NCBI GenBank assembly: GCA_029237695.1
Contig: CM055279.1
Coordinates: forward strand, 56,121,530 to 56,185,529
Length of the DNA stretch: 64,000 nt
DNA from: Conchocele bisecta
Lineage: Eukaryota; Mollusca; Bivalvia; Lucinida; Thyasiridae
Reading direction: 5' to 3'
A program made the translations under genes and the position numbers. The notes under the pieces were generated by a model. The model had not been told where the DNA came from. It did not search any database and worked only from the letters and a program-made list of their open reading frames with translations. Every line of letters starts with the position of its first letter. Within the stretch, counting starts at the first letter, position 1. Below are positions 1 to 12,886 of this stretch, in pieces.

Positions 1-1157
1 TTCCTGCATACAATTATGTATTATGTATATAGTGTATTCAACCTCACCAACAGTGTTTTGGCAATCAATCTGACATGTTAAACACGTCGTCTACACATAC
101 TGAACATGTGCACATGGCGTTTTAATGCTGGAACAGTCATTTAATCACACAAATACTGCCTTTTCAACACTTCTACAGTTTCCTGCATACACGTTTGTAT
201 ATGGTATACATTTGACCGCATTTTGAGTGTGATTGTGCCAGCACTGCCTTTCAGGAACACCAACAAGATGGAGACTGTAATGCAGATGGTGATGAAACTG
301 ATTGAAAGCACTGTATCCATAATTAAGAAAATTACTGCATACACACAGTGGCCATTTTGAAATCTAACCTGTTGGTCATGAACAGTGACTTGAAATTGAC
401 TTTAGTCGGAAATAATTTACTTTCAATAATGATTATAGACTGGGGAAAAAATTAGAATATAATAGGAACAACTCATGCTTTCTTTGATGATACTAAGAAC
501 GTTTGTTCCAAGAACGTTTGTTCCAAGAACGTAGCAAAACAGTCAAAACAACCTAACACAGTTTACTCAAGACGGTATGTAGTGAAGACATAAGAAATAT
601 TATTTACATAGAGGCCATTTTGAAAACAAAATGTCCGCTATACCAGTTGTCAGAAAAAGTGGAACCAACCCAAGTTTCATTATTTGAAGTATGTAGATCT
701 AAGATGGCTGCCATGGGGGTTGTTAAAATGAAAATAACACAAGTGTTGTTGTTTGTCACCAAATGATTATCACCAAAAAATGAATCAATATTCTACCTGT
801 ATTAGAAGTGAATATATAATGAATATAGCATTTCAGGGCAGCCATTTTGAAATTGAAGATGGTGGCCAAAGGAATTGTAAAAAAAATGGGACCAACCCCA
901 GTTTTGTTCTTCGTGCTCTTAAGATGACAATAAACATTGGTTACAAGAATGTAGCAAACAAAAATTGCAAAACTATATAACAGTATACACTATGTGGAAC
1001 ATTTGGAATATCTATATTTGAATGTAATATTGGGGTTATTAGGAGGCATTCCAACTATACAATAGATCTAATATATATTTTATATATTATGTTATGTTAA
1101 ATGATATTCAAGATGACCACCAAATTGCGTGAAATGTCGCAAAATGGCGTAAATGTG
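1..1157. other. Gene-free AT-rich flank with a diverged direct repeat
   Basis: No coding similarity is seen. From about 490 to 1010 two diverged copies of one module follow each other: each has 'caagaaygtagcaaa', a 'gccattttgaaa' word (near 611 and 842) and 'ggraccaacccyagttt'. Offsets are about 230 bp. At 500-530 a short GAACGTTTGTTCCAA word is tandemly duplicated. It is probably old non-coding transposon sequence. Confidence 0.5.
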
Positions 1158-1320
1158 TACAGTGGAACCCCTCTAAACCGGAATTCTCTCTAAACCGACC
1201 AGACGATCAAGTCCCGAATTCTCAGCTATATTCATTGTAAACACATTGTTTTCTACCCCTCTAATACGGAACCCCTCTATTCCGTAATCCGAACGGCATA
1301 TCAAGTTCTAAAGCATGTCC
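1158..1320 (+). mobile_element. Pogo/Tigger-like terminal fragment
   Basis: The stretch begins TA-CAGTGGAACCCC and repeats 'cccctcta...cgga' words. CAGTNGAACC next to TA is typical of pogo/Tigger-type termini in the Tc1/mariner group. Only one end is visible, with no partner terminus or coding sequence nearby, so this is a solo end or the remnant of a MITE. A similar end (TA-CAGTGCGACCCCG) lies at 9459. Confidence 0.35.
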
Positions 1321-1657
1321 GTATTGAATATGGCACTGTCCATGTCAATTGGGTGTCAACATCACACTGTGTTTACAAGCCTGTTAATTAAGAATAAATG
1401 TGACAAACCAAACTAGGTGGGCTTTTATCCAGTATAGCTAGAGAAACAGCACACCATGTAATGTGGTATACATGTACATGTGCTACCCAATTAGGGTCAA
1501 AACATGTTGTAGTTTTATGGAGCAATTTCAAATTTAACAAGAGTGCCTGAGGTCACAATATACGCCCGTCAAGTATGTGTCGGAATATGTTGCAAAATCT
1601 GAATGTTATATGCCCTGCCATTGCACCCCTCCACCCCATTTAGTGTAGGGGCATAAA
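1321..1657. other. Gene-free interval
   Basis: No open frame with family similarity, no tandem repeat and no terminus is recognised here. Confidence 0.5.
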
Positions 1658-2726
1658 ACAAGAGGGCCATGATGGCCCTAATTCGCTCACCTGACTCCAT
1701 GAATACCAGAGGAGAATGTGACATCGAGTTCATGTTTTAAAAAAATTGTGCTATTTTTAGATGGCGGTCATCTTGGATTAAGCGATGACTCTCATTTAAC
1801 CGAATCTGAAAATGCTTCACCCAAGGATCTTAGCTTACTATGAAGTTTGGCCAGCATCGGCCATGTAGTGCCTGAGAAAAAGACGTTCAAAATCTCGAAT
1901 AAATGGACCTTTTGGCGGCCATCATGGATGATATAATCATCCGATTCCGACAAATATTGCACCAGAGCAATCGCCTCATCGATACCTTCAATATATGACA
2001 TGACCCCACGGGCCACGAAAAACCAAAATTTTTTGACCCCGGGGGTAACCATTTACACAACTTTGAGCTATTTAAGACATTGAAATACATTGCATCATTC
2101 CTATCAAGTTTCGTCGAAATCCGGCCAGCAATTCATGAGAAGAAGATTTTTTAAGAATTTATGCTATTTTTAGATGGCGGCCATCTTGGATTAGCGACGA
2201 CCTCCATTTTAACAAATCTGAAAAGGCCTCACCCATGGACCATAACTTTTAAGTTTGGCCAGCATGGGCCAAGCGGTTCATGTGAAGAAGAATTTTGAAA
2301 TCTCTAATAAAAGAACGACCTTTTGACCTTTCGGCGGCCATCTTGGATGACATAACCATCCGATTTTTACAAATAATGCACCAGAGCGATCGCCTCATTG
2401 ATACCTTCGATTTGATATATGACATGACCATATTCGGTCAAAAATAAAAATTGACCCCAATTTGACCCCACGGGCCACGCCCATTGTTGACCCCGGGGTC
2501 ACCATTTTAGACGGTGGCATCTTGGATTACTTAATGACGTCATTTTAACAATTTTGTAATCCCCCTACCTAAGGACCATGACCATGAAGTTTGGTAACTA
2601 TAGGCCCAATGGTTACCGAGAAGAAGACGTTTGAAAATGTTCACGGACGACGACGGACGACGACGGACGACGACGGACACATTGCGGTAACAATAGCTCA
2701 CATGAGCTTCGCTCAGGTGAGCTAAA
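1658..2726 (+). mobile_element. P1 pearl/Helentron-like non-autonomous element, copy a
   Basis: Starts AACAAGAGGGCCATGATGGC, a short palindrome, followed by CGCTCACCTGA. It holds about one and a half cores ('ggcggccatcttggatta', 'accatattcggtcaaaaata'), then a GACGACG microsatellite at 2641-2680. It ends with a hairpin at 2695-2723: AGCTCACATGAGC, loop TTC, then GCTCAGGTGAGCT, followed by AAAA. The 3' arm mirrors the subterminal 5' word CTCACCTGA. The family recurs at 9964, 24964, 39416 and 49706. Open frames inside are by-products of the repeat. Confidence 0.75.
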
Positions 2727-3176
2727 AATAATACTTATTGTCAAGGTTTGCTCGAGGTGGTAATTGTGCCATGCGCATATTTAAAATAAACAGACTAAAA
2801 TTTGACCTGCAGCTTGGGCATCGAGTCGGCATGATGTCGTAGACAAGCGTGAAAAAAATGAGCAAGTTAAAAAAGTGATATTTTTGTCAAAAGGTGCACA
2901 TATTCAATACATTAGAATGCATGTGTGAAGTTTCAGAATGATTGGTTGAAAACTGTTGGAGGAGTTGATAACACAAACTTCGCACTCCAATATACAGAAT
3001 AGTGTGAAAAAATTACTAAGTTAAAAACGTGATATTTTTGTCAAAAATTAATTTTTTGGCATGAAAAGAGGAGGTGCACATCTTCAATGTGTTTAGAATG
3101 CATGTGTGAAATTTCAGAATGATTGGTTTAAAACTGTGGGAGAAGTTGATTACACAAACTTGGCACTGCAATAACA
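2727..3176 (+). repeat. P7a core repeats, about 150-170 bp
   Basis: Two diverged tandem units ('gtgaaaaaatkascaagttaaaaa', 'ggtgcacat...gaatgcatgtgtgaa') at about 2848-3002 and 3003-3176. The same core resumes at about 6152-6225, so the array is interrupted by the P7b/P7c block at 3177-6151. Confidence 0.6.
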
Positions 3177-3533
3177 GACAAGAAACGAGGCAAAGCCACG
3201 AAGGCCAGGTTTTTTCCAAGCATAGACACTTGGATAACATAATTATACCCACTTTTTGTAGACTAGATGGCCGTGGCCTGCATGTCGCGCCTTGGGGCGA
3301 GGCATGGACACTAAAAAAATAGATATAGTAGATGGAAAAACTTTAACCAAACAAGAAACGAGGCAAAGCCACGAAGGCCAGGTTTTTTCCAAGCATAGAC
3401 ACTTGGATAACATAATTATACCCACTTTTTGTAGACTAGATGGCCGTGGCCTGCATGTCGCGCCTTGGGGCGAGGCATGGACACTAAAAAAATAGATATA
3501 GTAGATGGAAAAACTTTAACGTAAAAACTTTAA
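3177..3533 (+). repeat. P7b: two identical 173-bp units
   Basis: The unit starting AGAAACGAGGCAAAGCCACG at 3181 is repeated at 3354 with no difference seen over roughly 165 bp. Each unit contains a 'tggccgtggcctgcatgtcg' word and closes with 'gatggaaaaactttaac'. Such identity implies a very recent duplication or gene conversion. The 67-aa frames it creates on both strands are not gene-like. Confidence 0.75.
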
Positions 3534-4690
3534 CCGGACACACGGACGAACGGACGGACGTATGCCAAAATGCCGACGATATCGCGCTTTCCGCAAGCAG
3601 GTGTGACAATGATGATAAACACCCATGTGAAGTATCAAGGTATTGGGTGAAGCAGTTGCAGAGATATAGTACACGAAAAAAATTTAACAAAAAAATTCAA
3701 AGTAATTTGACCTTGACATTGGGCACAGGATCGCGCTTTCCGCAAGCAGGTGCAACAATGATGATAAACACCCATGTGAAGTATCAAGGTATTGTGGTGA
3801 AGCAGTTGCAGAGATATAGTACACGAAAAAACTTTAACAAAAAAATTCAAAGTAATTTGACCTTGACATTGGGCACAGGGGCCGCACGGTTGGGGGTTAG
3901 AATGAAAATATGGATGATGATAAACACCCATGTGAAGTTTCAAGGTAATGGGCGAAGCAGTTGCAGAGATATAGTATAACGAAAAAGTTTTAACCAACTC
4001 TAACCAGACGTACGTTAAAAAGTTAACGTTGAAAATGGCTAAGTCAATTACGTAGAAATAATAGGTGAAGGTAAAAAAATGGTCACATGTTGGATAGTTG
4101 TATGTGGTAGGCACCCCTTGGTTATGAAGCTGTGAAAGTTTGGTGGTCCTAGGTGGTACAGTACCAAAGAAATGGACTTAAACACGAAAACTTAACATTG
4201 TAAACGCGAAAACTTAACATTGAAAATGGCTAAGTCGACTGCGCGGAAAAAATGGGTCAAGTTAAAAAAAAAAGTAACATGTTGGATAGTGATATGTGGT
4301 GGGTACCCCTTAATTATGAAGCTGTGAAAGTTTTGGTGGTCCTAGGTGGTTACAGTACCAAAGAAATGGACTTAAAACCAACGAAAACTTAACATTGTAA
4401 ACGCGAAAAACTTAAACATTGAAATTGGCTAAGTCGACTACGCGGAAAAAATGGGTGAAGTTAAAAAAAAAGTAACATGTTGGATAGTGATATGTGGTGG
4501 GCACCCCTTGATTATGAAGCTGTGAAAGTTTGGTGGTCCTAGGTGGTACAGTAACAAAGAAATGGACTCAAACACGAAAACTTAACATTGATTGAGGACG
4601 CCGCCCGCCCGCCACCCGCACCGCCCGCCCGCCGCCCGGCTTTCGCCAATCCAATAGCCTGGATTTTTTTTCAAAAAACCTGGCTAAAAA
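3534..4690 (+). mobile_element. P7c pearl-like unit, copy 1
   Basis: Opens with an ACGG microsatellite (CCGGACACACGGACG) and carries cores with 'ttgaccttgacattgggcac' and 'cgcgctttccgcaagcagg'. A second core type follows ('catgttggatagt', 'ggtggtcctaggtggtacag'). It closes with a GC-rich (GCCC)n tract and 'cctggctaaaaa'. The whole block is repeated 1,157 bp downstream. Predicted frames of 60-160 aa on both strands are repeat artefacts. Confidence 0.65.
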
Positions 4691-6151
4691 CCGGACACAC
4701 GGACGAACGGACGGACGTATGCCAAAATGCCGACGATATCGCGCTTTCCGCAAGCAGGTGTGACAATGATGATAAACACCCATGTGAAGTATCAAGGTAT
4801 TGGGTGAAGCAGTTGCAGAGATATAGTACACGAAAAAACTTTAACAAAAAAATTCAAAGTAATTTGAACTTGACATAGGGCACAGGATCGCGCTTTCCGC
4901 AAGCAGGTGCGACAATGATGATAAACACCCATGTGAAGTATCAAGGTATTGGGTGAAACAGTTGCAGAGATATAGTACACGAAAAAACTTTAACAAAAAA
5001 ATTCGAAGTAATTTGACCTTGACATTGGGCACAGGATCGCGCTTTCCGCAAGCAGGTGCGACAATGATGATAAACACCCATGTGAAGTATCAAGGTATTG
5101 GGTGAAGCAGTTGCAGGGATATAGTACACGAAAAAACTTTAACAAAAAAATTCAAAGTAATTTGACCTTGACATTGGGCACAGGATCGCGCTTTCCGCAA
5201 GCAGGTGCGACAATGATGATAAACACCCATGTGAAGTATCAAGGTATTGGGTGAAGCAGTTGCAGAGATATAGTACACGAACAAACTTTAACAAAAAAAT
5301 TCAAAGTAATTTGACCTTGACATTGGGCACAGGGGCCGCACCGCACGGTTGGGGTTAGAATGAAAATATGGATGATGATAAACACCCATGTGAAGTTTCA
5401 AGGTAATGGGCGAAGCAGTTGCAGAGATATAGTATAACAAAAAAGTTTTAACCAAAAAACTTTAACCAGACGTACGTTAAAAAGTTAACGTTGAAAATGG
5501 CTAAGTCAATTACGTAGAAATAATAGGTGAAGGTAAAAAAATGGTCACATGTTGGATAGTTGTATGTGGTAGGCACCCCTTGGTTATAAAGCTGTGAAAG
5601 TTTGGTGGTCCTAGGTGGTACAGTACCAAAGAAATGGACTTAAACACGAAAACTTAACATTTGTAAACGCGAAAACTTAACATTTAAAATGGCTAAGTTG
5701 ACTGCGCGGAAAAAATGGGTGAAGTTAAAAAAAAAGTAACATGTTGGATAGTGATATGTGGTGGGTACCCCTTGATTATGAAGCTGTGAAAGTTTGGTGG
5801 TCCTAGGTGGTACAGTACCAAAGAAATGGACTTAAACACGAAAACTTAACATTGTAAACGCGAAAACTTAACATTGAAAATGGCTAAGTCGACTACGCGG
5901 AAAAAATGGGTCAAGTTAAAAAAAAAGTAACATGTTGGATAGTGATATGGTGGGTGGGCACCCCTTGATTATGAAGCTGTGAAAGTTTGGTGGTCCTAGG
6001 TGGTACAGTAACAAAGAAATGGACTCAAACACGAAAACTTAACATTGATTGTGGACGCCGCCGCCCGCCCGCCCGCCCGCCCGCCCGCCCACCACCCGGC
6101 TTTTGCCAATCCAATAGCCTGGATTTTTTTTCAAAAAACCTGGCTAAAAAG
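4691..6151 (+). mobile_element. P7c pearl-like unit, copy 2 (expanded)
   Basis: Same order as the preceding unit, but with four rather than two 'cgcgctttccgcaagcagg' cores at 4741-5330. The (CCCG)n tract is at 6058-6100. It ends 'cctggctaaaaa', exactly where the interrupted P7a core resumes. The copy-number difference shows that cores expand and contract inside a larger tandem duplication. Confidence 0.65.
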
Positions 6152-6225
6152 TGTGGAAAAATGAGTTAAAAGTTAAAAATGTGATATTTTTTTGTCAAAA
6201 ATTAAATTTTCGGCATAAAAGGAAA

Positions 6226-7060
6226 CATGTCTCAAATTGGCAGACCTAGTTCAATGCAGCATTATCAAGCACACTTATGTTTGTAACTGCATAACTGATT
6301 GGAATAACCTGCATTATCAAACTTATTAGTAACTTTTAAACAAATCACCAGTGGCATTAATTTATCGTCACGAAGCACCACATTGAAATTATCGATCAGA
6401 AGTACCATTGATCTATATCGGTAGTTTGAACCAAAATGATGGTACCTAGAAATATAATAATTGTAACTAATTCCTTTTTAACTCGATGTGTTTATGGAAG
6501 ATGGGCAGCATACTAGTAAAGTTTTCATGGAAGATGGGCAGCATACTAGTAAAGTTTTCATGGAAGATGGGCAGCATACTAGTAAAGTTTTCATAAGTGA
6601 CGTGATAGCAGCAGCTATATTATTTTATCAGTTGGTAGTTCCATTCGAGCGGATAAACAGTTTGAAATATCCATTTATTTTACAATACTGCACTCATTAT
6701 GACCATATTTACCAAATCAACAATAATTTATCGTACATATACATGCAAGAATCACATTCTAAATCTGTAAACAGGAATCCCAAAATCAGAACTGAATATT
6801 TGAATCAAGAACATATATATTTAGCCATCAATTTAGAATATTCAGACTTGCACCAGGTCCTCAATGCACAAGAGTCTCTTAGTCCCAGCGCCTAAACGTA
6901 ATCGAGTACACTAATCTTACTACACGTACAATTGGGATAACTGGCTTCAACAGTCATGTACAAGAAAGCCAAATTATAACTGAGGGTCAAATCAGGGATA
7001 TCACAATTCTGGTAAGGATGACCCACACAGCTAACCCGTCTCGTGTCACACTCATAATGT
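6226..7060. repeat. 33-bp tandem repeat and dispersed repeat body
   Basis: At 6494-6592 a 33-bp unit (ATGGAAGATGGGCAGCATAC...) occurs three times in a row. Being a multiple of three, it gives an 11-residue repeat (MEDGQHTSKVF) at the head of a 135-codon frame (6488-6895). Positions 6775-7060 resemble 24115-24400 ('cccaaaatcagaactgaatatt', 'caggtcctc'), so that frame runs into a dispersed repeat and is probably not a gene. Confidence 0.5.
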
Positions 7061-7716
7061 CTCCATTTAGGGTATTTTTTACCTCATCTAAGCCATAGGC
7101 TCTGCTCCTAATGGCGGCATCATCAGTGTGGGGCAGGTACTTTCCTAATTTTTGTTTCTGGCGATACAGTTTCAGTTCTTTCAGTACTTTGATTTTATAA
7201 ACCAGAACATCTTAAATGCGATTTCACGGCACATAGGCCAGTGTTTGACCTGTTTAAACTAGTATAAGAAATGTGCTATCATAGGCGCCGCTACCATTAC
7301 GCAATTTACGTAAGTGCGTAAAAATAAATTCCTGAGATTATTTTTTTTGTTTTCATTTTTACCCTATAAATAAACTTTTGAATAGGTTTACACATGTCCA
7401 CAGCTATTACTTGGTAATTATCTGGTAATCCGTGGCGCATATTACCATCACCATAAAATATGACGTCAGATATAGTGTGCTACTTAGTTCACGTCATAAT
7501 CTTGTGATTTTTCGATTGGTGGCTAAATGATAAGTACACCATGTTTTAAATCCTGGTTGAATATCTTTTCAGTACGATTGGTGGCTAAACAATAACAACG
7601 ACAGGTTTTAAATCCTGGTTGAATATCTTTTTGGTACATTGTGCAAAACTGATTTTCAGATCGCTAGGTACGGCAGTCAATTATATAGTAGATTAGACTA
7701 CTACTGCATCAACAAA

Positions 7717-9176
7717 ATGAACAGTTGTCAGCGGAAAAATATGTTGGATTCATATTTTTCCGCAAGTAAGGCCACAAAAGTGAACGTGTCACCTGAACAG
7801 TCCATTAGTGTTAAAGTAGATGTTGACTCATGGGTTTGTCGCCGCCAATTGGTGTCAAATCTGAAAGTGTTGTGCCTGTAACAAATACCGGTGATGACAT
7901 TGCTCAGTATTTAAACGAAGCACGTACAAAAACTGACAAGGACAGACAGTACATATTGACATATAAAAAAAAAAAAAAAATATAAATTCACCCCAAAGAA
8001 CGATTGGGAACCTCCTTTAAGGCATATTGGAAAGCATTCCAAACGAGTACCCAACTTTATTATTGAAGGAAACTTTCCGACAATACAACTGATGCTATCC
8101 TGCAAAATTGCAAAAAAACGCTTCTTTGCAATACTAGCAGACGAATCCAATTCCGAACAAGTGGCACCCTGTCTTCGTTACATAAGCTTTGAACACTCAA
8201 AGCACATGGTCGGGGAAGAGTTTATCTTGTTCACATCGACCAGGGATACGACTGGTGAAACGCTCACTGAAATTCTAGCAGAGCAGTTAAAAACCCTTGG
8301 CCTTGATGTTCATAACCTTGTAAGCACAAGGTTATGACGGTGCAGGAAATATGTCTGGCAAGGTCAAGGGTGTCCAGACCCGAATTAGAGCACTGAATCC
8401 TGAATCTCTACGTACATTGCAAAAACTACTTATTCGTCCCAACACGCAGAGAGCGTTTCCGCATTTCTGAAGAGCTACTTTTTCATTTCTGCCACGCTGA
8501 TTGAACACTATAGCGATTGGAAGACTCGCAGTGATGCTATGTCGTACGACAGAGCCATACATTCGTTCGAATTGGTTGTAGCATTGTGTTGCGTTCGTGG
8601 TCCATTGGAATATTTGACACCGTTGTCAAACATGATGCAGAAACCAGATTGCGATCTGGTGAAGGCTTCCGGACAAGCAGCCCATCTGATTTAATTAAAT
8701 ACAGCAAAGCGGAATGAGCCAGAATATTTTGATGACATCTGGGATGCAGCAACAAAGGTAGCAGTGTAGCACGACATTACTGTCCAGTGACCATGCATGG
8801 CCAGTAGACAGGTCACCAGAAACAACGTTCCAGCTGACACTGATAAGGAGTACTGGTGACTTGATCTGTTCCTGCCCTTTATGGTGAATGATCTTGCTGG
8901 TGCACTTGATGCGACGGTGGATTTGTACCCGAACATACACACAATGTTCTAGATATTGCTGACAATGTCATTATCGACTACATCCACTGAGCGTCCATTC
9001 AGGTGTTTGCGCAGACTGAAAACGTACCTGCGTAACACCATGTCGTACCTGCGTACACATTAACCGGATTGGTGCTGTTGCACATCCACAGGAACAGAGC
9101 CATTGTACCGGAAGACGTCCTACACGAGTTTGATGTCACAGGGGACAGGCGTATTGCGCTCGCGTTCGATGCTTAA
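7717..9176 (+). pseudogene. hAT transposase pseudogene (ZMYM/P52rIPK-like type)
   Basis: The fragments read in order in three shifting frames. First comes a short N-terminal stretch (MLDSYFSAS). Next is 'PKNDWEPPLRHIGK', resembling the TTF-type zinc-finger region of this transposase class. Then follow 'KKRFFAILADESNS', 'VQTRIRALNPES' preceded by 'GYDGAGNMSGK', and the 'YVHC' segment typical of the RNase H-like core. At 8960-9050 the hAT C-terminal dimerisation signature 'LSTTSTERPFRCLRRLKTYL' is clear, followed by 'LTGLVLLHIHR' and a stop at 9174. Frameshifts occur near 7970 (a long A run), 8325, 8415 and between 8640 and 8960. No single frame is long enough to be active. Confidence 0.8.
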
Positions 9177-9963
9177 CTACCGTATTTACCGTAAATTTCC
9201 GGACACCCTTTATTTTCGGACAAGCTCATTTTGTAGAAAATTGTACTCTTAATTTTCGGACAAGCTAACATTTGATAATATTCTCAAATCGTAAATTTTC
9301 GGACAAGTAGGCAAGTGCGCCCATAAAATTTGTTGTTGTTGTAGCTCAAATTGACATTTCCTGTTTCGCGCTTACTTTCCGCGGCACCGTATAGGCCAGA
9401 ATGGTATAATGAAAACATTTTTAATTAAAGTTGTTTACTATGTTACGTTATGTTATAGTACAGTGCGACCCCGTTAGTACACGGAAGTCCGGCGACATAC
9501 AACCTTCCGTGTTGCTTATCCGAACCGTGCTATATCCGTTCTTGCCCAAGACATATCGCAATGTCAACAAAAAATACATGTACACTGTACACTGTGACTG
9601 CGAATGAACGACATCGCCAATGCCTATAATATGCCATAAGTTTTCACTGTTATCTTCGCATGTAATAAATATATTGAATCCAAGAATTGTTAACGTCATG
9701 TTTTATTTATTCATCATGTTCATGTAGAATGTAGATCTACGCAGGTCCGTGCAATCCATTATTGTAAACGCGTGTAGAAAAAAAGTGTAGTAAACACGTG
9801 TAGCCCCATCATCATTCGATGACGCAATGACCCAATGACCGATGTCCTGTTCCATCAGCTGCAACGTCACGTGACAAGCTTGTGCGTTGCAAACTGTGTT
9901 TACTCATATGGTGAGCACAGGTGGAAGACTCGGACCTATGACACCAAAATAAATGCCTATTTA

Positions 9964-11998
9964 AACAAGAGGGCCATGATGGCCCTAATTCGCTCACCTG
10001 ACTCCATGAACACCAGAGGAGAATGTGACATTGAGTTCATGTGTTCTAAAAAAATTGTGCTATTTTTAGATGGCGGTGATCTTGGATTAAGCGATGACTC
10101 ATTTTACAAAATCTGAAAATGCTTCACCCAGCATCGGACATGTGGTTCCTGAGAAAAAGACGTTAAAAATCTTGAATAAATGGACATTTTGGTGGCCATC
10201 ATGGATGACATAATCATCCGATTCCGACAAATATTGCACCAGAGTGATTGCCTCATTGATACCTTCAATTTGATATATGACATGACCATATTCAGTCAAA
10301 AATAAAATTTGACCCCAATTTGACCCCACGGGCCACGCCCATTTTTGACCTCGGGGTCACCATTTTAACAACTTTCAAAGAGCAATGTACATCGATCATT
10401 CCTACCAAGTTTCGTCGAAATCTGGCTAGCGGTTCATGAGAAGATTTTTTAAGAATTTATGCTATTTTTAGACGGCGGCCATCTTGGATTAGCGATGACC
10501 TCCATTTTAACAAATCTGAAAAGTCTTCACACATGGACCATAACTTTTAAGTTTGGCTACCATGGGCCAAGCGGTTCATGTGAAGAAGAATTTTGAAATC
10601 TCTAATAAAAGAACCTTTTGACATTTTGGCGGCCATCTTGGATGACAGAACAATCCGATTTGGACAAAAAAATGTACCAGAGTGATCGTCTCATTGATAC
10701 CTTCGATTTTATATATAACATGACCATATTCGGTCAAAAATAAAATTTGACCCCACGGGCCAATCCCATTTTTGACCCCGGGGTCACCATTTTAACAACT
10801 TTGACAGAGCATTGTACATCGATCATTCTTACCAAGTTTCGTCGAAATCCGGCAAGCGGTTCATGAGATTTTTTAAGAATTTATGCTATTTTTAGACGGC
10901 GGCCATCTTGGATTAGCGATGACCTCCATTTTAATAAATCTGAAAAGGCTTCACCCATGGACCATAACTTTTAAGTTTGGCTACCGTGGGCCAAGCGGTT
11001 CATGTGAAGAAGAATTTTGAAATCTCTAATAAAAGAACGACCTTTTGACCTTTCGGCGGCCATCTTGGATGACATAACAATCCGATTTCGACAGAAAATG
11101 CACCAGAGTGATCGCCACATTGATACCTTCAATTTGATATATGACATGACCATATTCGGTCAAAAATAAAATTAGACCCCAATTTGACCCCACGGGCCAC
11201 GCCCATTTTTGACCCGGGGGTCACAATTTTAACAACTTTGAAAGAGCAATGTACATCGATCATTCCTACCAAGTTTCGTCGAAATCCGGCAAGCGGTTCA
11301 TGAGAAGAAGATTTTTTAAGAATTTATGCTATTTTTAGACGGCGGCCATCTTGGATTAGCGATGATCTCCATTGTAACAAATCTGAAAAGGCTTCACCCA
11401 TGGACCATAACTTTTAAGTTTGGCTACCATGGGCCAAGCGGTTCATGTGAAAAAGAATTTTGAAATCTCTAATAAAAGAACGACCTTTTCACCTTTCGGC
11501 GGCCATCTTGGATGACATAACAATCCGATTTCGACAAAAAATGCACCAGAGTGATCGCCTCATTGATACCTTCAATTTGATATATGAAATAACCATATTC
11601 AGTGAAAAATAAAATTTGACCCAAATTTGACCCCACGGGCCACGCCCATTTTTGACCCCAGGGTCACCATTTTAACAACTTTGAAAGAGCAATGTACATC
11701 GATCAATCCTACCAAGTTTTGTCGAAATCCGGTTGGCGGTTCTTGAGAAGAAGATTTTTTAAGAATTTGTGCTATTTTTAGACAGCGGCCATCTTGGATT
11801 ATGTAATGACGTCATTTTAACAATTTTGTAATCCCCCTACCTAAGGACCATGACCATGAAGTTTGGTGACTATAGACCCAATGGTTACCGAGGAGAAGAC
11901 GTTTGAAAATGTTCACGGACGACGACGGACGACGGACGACGGACGACGGACACATTGCGGTAACAATAGCTCACATGAGCTTCGCTCAGGTGAGCTAA
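9964..11998 (+). mobile_element. P1 pearl/Helentron-like element, copy b (four cores)
   Basis: Begins AACAAGAGGGCCATGATGGC and ends with the AGCTCACATGAGC-TTC-GCTCAGGTGAGCT hairpin and AAAA. Core landmarks 'gac(g/a)gcggccatcttgg' fall at 10471, 10895, 11338 and 11781, a period of 424-443 bp. A GACGACGG microsatellite at 11916-11950 precedes the terminal hairpin. It is the best full-length reference for P1 in this window. Confidence 0.8.
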
Positions 11999-12886
11999 AA
12001 ATCCCATTATCCCACCCACCTGGTATCGTACTGTACATGTCGTTAATAATAGAACGAGATCAAGTGGGTGGGGTAATGGATATTTTTGTAATGGTCATTT
12101 TCTTTGTGTCACACGTCCGACTATTCCACCTGTGGGTTTGAGTACGCACAGAGTTTTAACCCTTTCAACACCACAGACCTGTATAGACATGTTTTGCCCG
12201 ACGTGTTATAATATTGCGCCAGTTCATGAGGTAATCAGGCTTATCACGTGAGATTTTCGACAAAGATGAATCTGATAATAGTGTACATTTTCTGTAAACG
12301 ATATCGAATGTTGACGAATATTAAATTAGTAATCATTACACATTTGCTCTGAAAATGTTGTCAACTTTCCGATATATTTGCAGAAAAAAGTCAAATCATT
12401 CTCGGCGAAAATCTCGGTTATATAATAAAAGTTGATTATCTCATGCACTGGCTCAATTATGACGTAGCGAAACAAGGCCAGTTGTCACGTACACATTTGT
12501 GTACATGCGCCGGGGGGCGTGGGCAGTGCTGTAACAATTTAGTTAATCTGGGTTGAGTTAATCTGCGCCACTGATACGCGATCTCCGATTGGTCAGCCTT
12601 TACACCTAATTAATATTCCACCAATGGTGAGCGCGAACGCATGCCGGAAAAATTAAATTGAGCACATAACAATTAACACTGCTTTGTTACTAGGACCAAT
12701 AATTGATGTTATTCCCAGTTTGCTCGGATTAATTTACGAAATGTGCAAACGTGATCAGCTGCACATTCACATCGGTGAGAAAAGGAGGCTATACGTCCAT
12801 AAAAAAAAAAAAATAATAAATAAAAAATTAAAAATAAATCGTCCATTTTGGCAAAATAAAACCTAAATTTTCGGACACCACTTTTT
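11999..12886. other. Gene-free interior of the mariner-like element
   Basis: No protein similarity is seen. A short A-rich low-complexity run lies at 12800-12840, and 'aattttcggacacc' at 12868, just before the P4 insertion, matches the subterminal words of the surrounding element. Confidence 0.45.
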
